From UBA3478 sp049596955 (GTDB taxonomy: Bacteria > Bacteroidota > Bacteroidia > Flavobacteriales > Flavobacteriaceae): a stretch of DNA of 19,901 nt. Both the position numbers and the translations under genes were made by a program. Under the pieces are notes generated by a model. It made no database searches, was not told the DNA's origin, and saw only the letters and a program-made list of their open reading frames with translations. Where the stretch lies: assembly GCA_049596955.1 (NCBI GenBank), contig JBMYMD010000023.1, positions 1-19,901 on the forward strand. The letters run 5' to 3'. Below, in pieces: positions 14,494-19,901 of this stretch (position 1 is its first letter; each line of letters begins with the position of its first letter).

Positions 14494-15345
14494 CTACTTC
14501 TTACTCTGCTGAAACAAGAAGTCTTTTTCTTCACTGCTGAGTGCTTCATAACCAGACTTACCAATCTTGTCTAATATGGCATCCAATTTTTCTTGCTCGT
14601 TCGACACACTGGGATCTGCTGTTTTGTTTTTATTCTTGTAAACTTTTTTAAAGGAAGATTTTTTTGGATTAAAAACTGCCCTCAAAGGCTCGAACACTTT
14701 GATCCAAAAATCAGAAAAGCGCATCAAATCGTCTGAGGTATTCTTGATTCGATAGGCCAAAAGATAGCCCGCAAGAGCCCCTCCTAAATGAGCTAAATGC
14801 CCTCCTATATTTATTCCTGAACCCAATTGCATGAGATCTAATACTACAAAGAAGACCCCTAATTGCCACAATTTGAAATTAAAGGTAAAGAACCTTAAAC
14901 CGGTTTGAGGTGCATACACGCACATGAATATTAGCACAGCTGTTACTCCGGCAGAAGAACCGACGAGCATGGCATTTCTTGACGTCAAGGCCGGAAAAGT
15001 GTTATATGCAATCAAAAAGAAGGCAGCTCCGACTAATACACCGATTGAAAATAATGCATAGAATCTTCGATCATCGAAAAGGTTTAAGAATAAACGGCTC
15101 GAAAAATGAAGCCAAATCATATTGAAAACAATATGAAAAATGCCTTGATGTACCAGTGCATAGCTCATCAAAGTCCAAGGTTTATAAATCAAACGCCCCA
15201 GGTCTCTATCCAATTCTAAAAAAGCTACAGCATTAAATTGAAACAAAACCGATATAACGCTAGAAACAATGTAGAAGAGTACTAGAACAGTGATTAATTT
15301 CTCAGCTGCATTAAATAGTTGAAATTTCAATTTAAATTGATTCAT
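14494..15345 (-). CDS. Rhomboid-family intramembrane serine protease with C-terminal cytosolic domain
   Basis: The 283-residue protein has at least six hydrophobic segments and a hydrophilic tail of about 80 residues. The rhomboid features are FHIVFNMIWLHFSSRLF (70-86), the nucleophile in GSSAG (129-133; Ser131 in the GxSx position, with Ala where GxSG proteins have Gly) and the catalytic histidine in AHLGGALAGY (185-194; His186). The lysine-rich tail ends in a segment rich in acidic and basic residues (EKLDAILDKIGKSGYEALSS and on) that matches the small helical domain, probably DUF6576, found at the end of Bacteroidota rhomboids. Its start abuts the stop of the upstream rhomboid gene with no spacer, so the two are very likely cotranslated. 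Substrates are unknown. Confidence 0.87.
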   Translation of the reverse strand: MNQFKLKFQLFNAAEKLITVLVLFYIVSSVISVLFQFNAVAFLELDRDLGRLIYKPWTLMSYALVHQGIFHIVFNMIWLHFSSRLFLNLFDDRRFYALFSIGVLVGAAFFLIAYNTFPALTSRNAMLVGSSAGVTAVLIFMCVYAPQTGLRFFTFNFKLWQLGVFFVVLDLMQLGSGINIGGHLAHLGGALAGYLLAYRIKNTSDDLMRFSDFWIKVFEPLRAVFNPKKSSFKKVYKNKNKTADPSVSNEQEKLDAILDKIGKSGYEALSSEEKDFLFQQSKK

Positions 15346-16089
15346 TTAATCCCATCTATTGTTATTGAACTGGTTTTTCTTCCAGTACCACATCATAATA
15401 AAACCTAACAGTGCTCCTCCTATATGAGCAAAATGAGCTACTCCTGTAGAAGCATTGGATATTCCAAAGTAAAAATCTCCAAGAATGACCAAAGGCACAA
15501 AGTATTTGGCTTTAATGGGCACAGGAAAAAACAATAACATCAATCGCGCCTCAGAATACATAAAGGCAAAGGCCACTAAAATTCCATAAATAGCCCCAGA
15601 AGCACCCACTGCAGGAATAGCAAAGGAATTGTACAACTTCTCAACCAAGTGATACGGCACCTCATTTCCCAAAACATTATAATCAGCACCATTGCTTGAG
15701 GTAAGCGCTTGTATCAAATCAAAACGATTAACTCCAGACTCTACAATAGCGTCAACGGCACTTTGAAAATTGTAATAGTTCACCGCAGTATGCAAAAGCG
15801 CAGCACCTAAACCTGCAGAGAAGTAGAAAAAATAAAACTTCTCGCTGCCCCACATTCGCTCAAGAGGACCTCCAAAAGCGACAAGGGCATACATATTGAA
15901 AAGGATATGAGCAAAACCTCCATGCATAAACATATGAGAAATCAATTGCCAATATTCAAAATTGGGATTTTCAATAAACCACAATCCCAAATACTCTACC
16001 ATCACTGGACCATAGGTTTGAGTGACTAAAAAGAGTAAAATATTACCAATAAGAATAAGCCTTACGGCATTGGGAAGGTTCGAAAACAT
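15346..16089 (-). CDS. Rhomboid-family intramembrane serine protease (GlpG-like)
   Basis: The 247-residue polytopic membrane protein has a complete rhomboid catalytic core. WQLISHMFMHGGFAHILFNM (47-66) is the oxyanion/His-Asn region, with His61 and Asn65. GASG (162-165) carries the nucleophile Ser164. AHIGGALLG (221-229) carries the catalytic His222. About 50 residues between hydrophobic segments 3 and 4 (about 103-155) form an unusually long, mostly polar loop. The protein lacks the C-terminal cytosolic domain of its downstream neighbour. It lies 3 bp after the mutL stop and directly abuts the second rhomboid gene. Rhomboids cleave transmembrane proteins within the membrane; no substrate can be named from sequence. 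Confidence 0.92.
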   Translation of the reverse strand: MFSNLPNAVRLILIGNILLFLVTQTYGPVMVEYLGLWFIENPNFEYWQLISHMFMHGGFAHILFNMYALVAFGGPLERMWGSEKFYFFYFSAGLGAALLHTAVNYYNFQSAVDAIVESGVNRFDLIQALTSSNGADYNVLGNEVPYHLVEKLYNSFAIPAVGASGAIYGILVAFAFMYSEARLMLLFFPVPIKAKYFVPLVILGDFYFGISNASTGVAHFAHIGGALLGFIMMWYWKKNQFNNNRWD

Positions 16090-16092
16090 AGC

Positions 16093-17898
16093 TTAAAACA
16101 TTTTTTTTGAAATCTCATGCTGAGAAATTCTAATATATATCTTTTTATTGAAAGGACTCAGCAATTGTTCTTTGCATTGATTTAAATCCGTAATTATTTT
16201 CTTTCTAGCTTCAAAATTTAGGCTCTCTCCACCACGAATAGCCATGTGCTTGCTGATTGTTTTAGCGGTGATATCCGCAAAAGACAACTGCGCGTTTTGC
16301 ACCTCATTTTCTTCTAAAGCCTTCATTAAGTCTTCAAACAAAACTTCACACTTAGCTATTGGATAAAAATTAGGTACCGATTGAAGTTCAATTTCGTGGT
16401 CAGATTTAGTTTCAAATACAAATCCCATTTCAATTAAATGCCCTTCAATCTCTTTAAACCGTGTTAAATCGTATATATCGTATTTGATCACCACAGGAAA
16501 CAATAGTGATTGACTTCCACCTTTTTCCAAGGTGATTTTTTTAAGCATGGATTCGTAAATAATTCGTTGATGAGCTCTATACTGATCAATCACAAGTAAT
16601 TCTCCGGTGCCATCCACAACGACGATGTATTTGTTCGACCAATGTATATGCTGATCTGTATATAATTCGAAGTTCACATTCTCATAGGCTAACTCACCTT
16701 GAACCTCATCTTCAACGAAAGAGATACTGCTAAAACTTTCTTCTTGAGTATACAGTTCTCTATTGGCTTTTATTTCGGTTGTAGACGCCTTAGAAAAAGG
16801 ATTAAAATTGGAGTTTACCTTAATTTGAGGTGTTTCTTCTACATCTGTTGTAATCGTTTTATAAGAGGGTAAAAGATTGGGGTCTAAATCAAATTCTAAT
16901 GAAGAGTGCACCCCATATTGTCCTAAAGCGTGCTTTATCGCCGTCTTCAAATAAGTAAAAATTAAGTGATTTTCTTCGAACTTGACCTCAGACTTAGTAG
17001 GATGAATATTTACATCTACTTTATCCGATGGAACGCGAAGTTCAATAAAATAACCTGGTATACTTTCTCGCAGCAATAAACCTTCAAAAGCGTCTACGAC
17101 GGCCTTGTGCAAATAGGGACTTCGAATGAATCTATTATTCACAAAAAAATATTGTTGCCCTCTGGTTTTCTTAGCAAATTCGGGTTTAACAATAAAACCG
17201 TCTACTTCAACAGCATCAGTAACTTCTTGAATTGGAATAAGTTGAGCGTTGATTTTTTTACTGATTAAATGTTGTATACGTCCTCTCCTATTTTCTGGTT
17301 GTAAATCAAAAATAAGTTGATCATTGTGAAAAAACTTAAAGCTGATCTCGGCATGCAATAGAGCGATGCGCGTGAATTCTTCCAAACAGTGTTTGTATTC
17401 AACTTGATCACTTTTCAAAAAATTTCTTCGGGCAGGAATATTAAAAAAAAGGTTTTTTATTCTAAGGCTGCTGCCTTTTTTGCACACGCATTCTACAGGC
17501 TTATCACTTTCATTACCGGCAATTCGAAAAAGATAACCAGACGGTTCTGAATTGGTATTAGTGCGCAACTCTACCTCGGCAATAGCCGCGATAGAAGCTA
17601 AAGCTTCTCCTCTAAAACCATTAGTAGTAAGCTTGAATAAATCCTCAGCTTTTTGAATTTTTGAAGTTGCATGTCTAGTAAATGCAAGTTCAATATCTTC
17701 TGCATAGATGCCTGACCCATTATCGACGATATGAATCTCTTGTTTACCTCCTTTTTTTAGGCGCAATTCAATAACATCTGCACCGGAATCTATGGCATTC
17801 TCAAGCAATTCCTTTACTACAGACGAAGGGCGTTGAACAACCTCTCCAGCAGCAATTTGATTGGCTACATGTGAACTAAGGGGTTTTATTAAATGCAT
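16093..17898 (-). CDS. mutL: DNA mismatch repair protein MutL
   Basis: MutL is an ATP-driven mediator of mismatch repair that links MutS to strand incision. The 601-residue protein has an intact GHKL ATPase domain: NQIAAGEVVQRPSSVVKELL with Glu30 (E. coli Glu29) and Asn34, DNGSGI (59-64), TRHATSKI (74-81), GFRGEALASI (94-103), and later NIHPTKSEVKF (297-307). A poorly conserved linker (about 335-415) leads to the C-terminal dimerisation domain. There the endonuclease signature DQHAxxE is altered to DQYRAHQ (438-444): His and Glu are replaced by Tyr and Gln. The later C-terminal GRP/GK motif is also not visible (SPFNKKIYIRIS). This MutL may therefore lack nicking activity. Its start abuts the stop of the 93-residue membrane protein gene with no gap. 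Confidence 0.95.
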   Translation of the reverse strand: MHLIKPLSSHVANQIAAGEVVQRPSSVVKELLENAIDSGADVIELRLKKGGKQEIHIVDNGSGIYAEDIELAFTRHATSKIQKAEDLFKLTTNGFRGEALASIAAIAEVELRTNTNSEPSGYLFRIAGNESDKPVECVCKKGSSLRIKNLFFNIPARRNFLKSDQVEYKHCLEEFTRIALLHAEISFKFFHNDQLIFDLQPENRRGRIQHLISKKINAQLIPIQEVTDAVEVDGFIVKPEFAKKTRGQQYFFVNNRFIRSPYLHKAVVDAFEGLLLRESIPGYFIELRVPSDKVDVNIHPTKSEVKFEENHLIFTYLKTAIKHALGQYGVHSSLEFDLDPNLLPSYKTITTDVEETPQIKVNSNFNPFSKASTTEIKANRELYTQEESFSSISFVEDEVQGELAYENVNFELYTDQHIHWSNKYIVVVDGTGELLVIDQYRAHQRIIYESMLKKITLEKGGSQSLLFPVVIKYDIYDLTRFKEIEGHLIEMGFVFETKSDHEIELQSVPNFYPIAKCEVLFEDLMKALEENEVQNAQLSFADITAKTISKHMAIRGGESLNFEARKKIITDLNQCKEQLLSPFNKKIYIRISQHEISKKMF

Positions 17899-18180
17899 TT
17901 AATCTACAAATATTGAGAGATCAAAATCAATTATCCATAAAAATATAAGGCTTAAAATGGCTATAATTATTGCCATTCTATACCTGACCGAAGGGTCTGA
18001 ATCTACCCCATAATCGTTCAAAACAGATTGAATTTTCGCCTTTAAACCTCTATTGGCATTTACGGTAGTTCGATATTCATCAAACTTATGCTCTACCTTA
18101 TAAGGATTTGTTTTACCCTTATAAAACCGAGGTTTATACGAAAACGTCCTGTTTTTCTTCATACGTAAAAATGCAGCCAT
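17899..18180 (-). CDS. Small single-pass membrane protein, conserved between mutL and ribH in flavobacteria
   Basis: The 93-residue protein has a very basic, tyrosine-rich N-terminal half (FSYKPRFYKGKTNPYKVEHK at about 13-32) and one strong C-terminal membrane segment (MAIIIAILSLIFLWIIDFDL at 69-88). Similar small proteins at this place in flavobacterial genomes have been labelled 'riboflavin synthase subunit beta', apparently because ribH is next door; nothing here resembles an enzyme of riboflavin synthesis. The orientation is probably N-terminal cytoplasmic because of the basic charge. The ATG at 18180 is used; a second in-frame Met at codon 7 is a possible start. It abuts mutL without spacer and follows ribH after 58 bp. 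Function unknown. Confidence 0.8.
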   Translation of the reverse strand: MAAFLRMKKNRTFSYKPRFYKGKTNPYKVEHKFDEYRTTVNANRGLKAKIQSVLNDYGVDSDPSVRYRMAIIIAILSLIFLWIIDFDLSIFVD

Positions 18181-18204
18181 TGAAAAGATTTTTTATGGTA
18201 ACCC

Positions 18205-18233
18205 TAAAGTTAAAAAAACAAACCGAGGACAAA
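18205..18233 (-). promoter_or_regulatory. Candidate promoter for the small membrane protein-mutL-rhomboid group
   Basis: In the 58-bp gap after ribH, the minus strand reads TTTG (18230-18233), a 17-base spacer, then TAACTTTA (18205-18212). This is 7 of 8 to the Bacteroidota -7 element, with spacing inside the 17-23 range. The start codon of the 93-residue protein is 24 bases further on. It could drive the mutL group separately from ribH. The short AT-rich motifs make chance matches possible. Confidence 0.3.
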
Positions 18234-18238
18234 AAAAC

Positions 18239-18712
18239 TTATATACCTATCATTTGAAGAGCTGCTATCGCTGCCTCTTCACCTTTATTTCCATATTTTC
18301 CGCCACTTCTAGCTATAGCCTGCTCCAAAGTATCATCAGTAAGCACACAGAAAATAACAGGGATTTCTGCTTTGAGATTGAGTTGAGTTATGCCTTGGGT
18401 AACAGATTGACATACGTAGTCAAAATGAGCTGTCTCTCCTCTAATCACACTTCCGATTACTACAATGGCATCTGCGATGTTTTTGCCTAAGACCTTTGCT
18501 GCCGCGTAGGTCAATTCAACAGTTCCAGGAACCGAAAAATGAAGCACGTTTGAGGCGGGAATACCTAAAGCAGTGAGCTTATCGTGACACCCTTGTTTTA
18601 AATTAGTTGTGATCTGTGGATTCCACTCGGCGGTTATAACAGCTATTTTCGAGCTTTTATCAACCTTTAAGTTACTGGCTAAAGCAGTTAAGTTTCTAGA
18701 ATCAGTCGCCAT
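18239..18712 (-). CDS. ribH: 6,7-dimethyl-8-ribityllumazine synthase
   Basis: RibH condenses 5-amino-6-ribitylaminouracil with 3,4-dihydroxy-2-butanone 4-phosphate, the next-to-last step of riboflavin synthesis, in large icosahedral or pentameric assemblies. The 157-residue protein shows the substrate-binding AEWNPQIT (28-35), SVPGTVELTYAA (59-70), GSVIRGETAHFDYVC (87-101) containing the catalytic His, PVIFCVLTDDTLEQA (118-132) and the RSGGKYGNKGEEAA phosphate-binding end. Length is typical. Other riboflavin genes are not in the window. It abuts the TPR gene with no gap (stop of TPR at 18713-18715, ATG at 18712), implying cotranscription. Confidence 0.96.
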   Translation of the reverse strand: MATDSRNLTALASNLKVDKSSKIAVITAEWNPQITTNLKQGCHDKLTALGIPASNVLHFSVPGTVELTYAAAKVLGKNIADAIVVIGSVIRGETAHFDYVCQSVTQGITQLNLKAEIPVIFCVLTDDTLEQAIARSGGKYGNKGEEAAIAALQMIGI

Positions 18713-19474
18713 TTAAGCTCCTAACATAGCTGCCAGTGCTTCTGCGTATTGTCCTTCTGCAGAATCTGGATACTTAGACTTAATTTCTTCGATATATGAT
18801 TTAGCCTTTGATTTTTGACCTAATTCTATCGCTAAAACCGCGGCTTTGTATAAAAACTTAGGTGTAGTAAATGAATTGTCAGAATGATCGAAAGCAGCAA
18901 TGTAATATTCCAAGGCATCTTCATATTGATCGAGCTGTGAAAATGCATCTCCAACTCCGCCCTTAGCTAAAGCTCCCAAAATGGCATCGTCGGACGAAAA
19001 GCCGTCCAAATAAGCGATGGCATTTTGGTAATCCTTAAGATTTAGAGATGCCATACCAGCTCCATATTCTGCCATATTTGCAGCTTTAGTTCCAGAATAC
19101 TCTTCAATAATATCTATGAAACCGTATTTTCCTTCGCCACCGTACAGTGCCAAAGTCAACAACGAATCTTTAGCAGTTCCGTCCTGCAAGGCAAGCTCAA
19201 AGTATTGCTGTGGATAATATAGTTCATTGGCCGCTTCAGTCTCTTTAGGTTGTAATACATACTCAGAGTACCCTAGGAAACATATGGTCGATAATGCAAC
19301 TCCTACAATTGAGGCCAAAATGTATTTCTGATATTTAGCAACCCACTGCTCTGTTTTAGATGCCGTTTCATCCAAGGAACTAAAAACTTCAGCCGTTGTG
19401 CTATCTTGATGTTGATTCGCCTGTTCTTGTTTATTTGTTTTCGACTTATATCCTCGTCTCTTATAAGTTGCCAT
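18713..19474 (-). CDS. Membrane-anchored tetratricopeptide-repeat protein (YfgM-like)
   Basis: The 253-residue protein has a hydrophilic, basic N terminus (about 1-50), one membrane segment (about residues 51-73, YILASIVGVALSTICFLGYS) and a helical C-terminal domain with TPR-like repeats. These include YGAGMASLNLKDYQNAIAYL (137-156), GGVGDAFSQLDQYEDALEYY and ELGQKSKAKSYIEEIKSKYP. The layout matches YfgM/TPR_21-type proteins, which in E. coli associate with the Sec translocon and periplasmic chaperones. In flavobacteria this gene recurs between recF and ribH. The TPR part should face the periplasm. It is the first gene of the leftward group and has a good -7 promoter match upstream. The exact partner is unknown. 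Confidence 0.85.
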   Translation of the reverse strand: MATYKRRGYKSKTNKQEQANQHQDSTTAEVFSSLDETASKTEQWVAKYQKYILASIVGVALSTICFLGYSEYVLQPKETEAANELYYPQQYFELALQDGTAKDSLLTLALYGGEGKYGFIDIIEEYSGTKAANMAEYGAGMASLNLKDYQNAIAYLDGFSSDDAILGALAKGGVGDAFSQLDQYEDALEYYIAAFDHSDNSFTTPKFLYKAAVLAIELGQKSKAKSYIEEIKSKYPDSAEGQYAEALAAMLGA

Positions 19475-19492
19475 AATTCACAATTTGTCGCG

Positions 19493-19500
19493 CAAAAATA
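19493..19500 (-). promoter_or_regulatory. Candidate -7 promoter element for the TPR-ribH group
   Basis: The minus strand reads TATTTTTG, an exact match to TAnnTTTG, 18 bases upstream of the TPR gene's ATG. A TTTA lies 21 bases further upstream, one base from the -33 TTTG consensus. The 89-bp gap also separates the divergent recF start, for which no clear element was found. Confidence 0.4.
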
Positions 19501-19563
19501 TAATTTTTATCCATAAATGCCTAAAGTCAAGATATGCTTATTTTTACGGTTCGGTTTTGAAAT

Positions 19564-19901
19564 ATGCACCTAGAGAAACTAACTTTAATCAACTACAAGA
19601 ATTTCAAGAACTTCGAAACGCAATTTGATCAAGAAATCAATTGCATTATAGGAGCTAATGGGACGGGTAAATCAACGGTATTAGATGCCGTTTATCATTT
19701 GTGCTTTACCAAGGGATATTTCAATCATCTCAGTACACAGAATATTTCACATGGAGAAGATTTTTTTGTTATCGAAGGTGGATTTCAAAAAAATCACAAA
19801 GAGATCACTGTAAACATAAGCTTTAAAAAAAATCACAAAAAAGTCGTTAAGCAAAACGGAAAAGTATACACTAAAATAAGCGATCATATTGGTCAACTGC
19901 C
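19564..19901 (+). CDS. recF: DNA replication and repair protein RecF, N-terminal part; gene runs off the window
   Basis: The first 112 codons are present, from the ATG at 19564. RecF is an SMC-like ATPase that, with RecO and RecR, helps load RecA at gapped DNA. The N terminus MHLEKLTLINYKNF is the classic RecF opening. GANGTGKST (30-38) is the Walker A motif, and VLDAVYHLCFTKGYF matches the segment following it. NISHGEDFFVIEG corresponds to the usual region after the SFR-type motif. The frame is open to the window end. The signature and Walker B motifs lie outside. It diverges from the TPR gene across 89 bp. Confidence 0.92.
   Translation, partial: MHLEKLTLINYKNFKNFETQFDQEINCIIGANGTGKSTVLDAVYHLCFTKGYFNHLSTQNISHGEDFFVIEGGFQKNHKEITVNISFKKNHKKVVKQNGKVYTKISDHIGQL

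Noticed and set aside
17899..18180. Riboflavin synthase beta subunit as the function of the 93-residue protein
   Set aside because: The neighbouring ribH is itself the lumazine synthase (beta-subunit type). This protein is a basic single-pass membrane protein with no catalytic motif.
19507..19515. TTATCCATA before recF as a DnaA box, suggesting a nearby replication origin
   Set aside because: It is a single near-match (a similar one lies near 17931 inside a gene), without a cluster or an AT-rich unwinding region, and dnaA/dnaN are not in the window. parAB and recF hint at origin proximity but do not prove it.
1..19901. Mobile elements, defence systems, CRISPR arrays or tRNA/rRNA genes
   Set aside because: No transposase, integrase, spaced identical repeats or RNA-gene signatures were seen. 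The window is almost fully occupied by conserved housekeeping and salvage genes.

Overview
The window is a gene-dense stretch of chromosome (no gap between genes exceeds about 122 bp) from an AT-rich Bacteroidota, most likely of the Flavobacteriia/Flavobacteriales type. The lineage call rests on several family-specific forms: a NagB fused to a PIG-L domain, a signal peptidase I of about 570 residues, a DUF5683 protein between parB and dapB, a WbqC-family protein after lepB, tandem rhomboids beside mutL, and a small membrane protein between mutL and ribH. Candidate promoters resemble the Bacteroidota -7 element TAnnTTTG. No rRNA, tRNA, mobile element, CRISPR array or prophage gene was seen. Nothing looks recently acquired.

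Left part (1-8005). After the 3' end of a PQQ-dependent sugar dehydrogenase comes a compact locus for cell-wall sugar salvage. murQ and a DeoR-family regulator point left. The nagB/PIG-L fusion, an AmpG-like MFS permease, nagZ and anmK point right with gaps of only 9-15 bp. Together they outline a pathway: the permease imports GlcNAc-anhydroMurNAc, cytoplasmic NagZ splits it, AnmK makes MurNAc-6-P, MurQ converts this to GlcNAc-6-P plus D-lactate, and the NagB domain turns GlcN-6-P into fructose-6-P and ammonia. The one missing step, GlcNAc-6-P deacetylation (normally NagA), could be done by the PIG-L domain fused to NagB. The 122-bp divergent region between regulator and nagB carries GCAAA repeats at helical spacing, a candidate operator.

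Middle part (8015-14485, + strand). udk (uridine kinase) overlaps a DivIC/FtsB-like septum protein. After a 121-bp gap with paired TTAACAATT motifs comes parA-parB-DUF5683-dapB, with overlaps or gaps under 10 bp, then lepB and a WbqC-family protein. This joins chromosome partition, diaminopimelate/lysine synthesis and protein export.

Right part (14494-19474, - strand). In transcription order: a membrane-anchored TPR protein, ribH, a 93-residue one-TM protein, mutL, and two different rhomboid proteases. Most boundaries are 0-3 bp apart. The MutL has lost the recognised endonuclease signature. Divergent from the TPR gene, the 5' part of recF runs off the right edge.

The most interesting points are the self-contained salvage locus with its fused possible deacetylase, the altered NagB active-site motif, the phased repeats in its control region and the degenerate MutL endonuclease motif.
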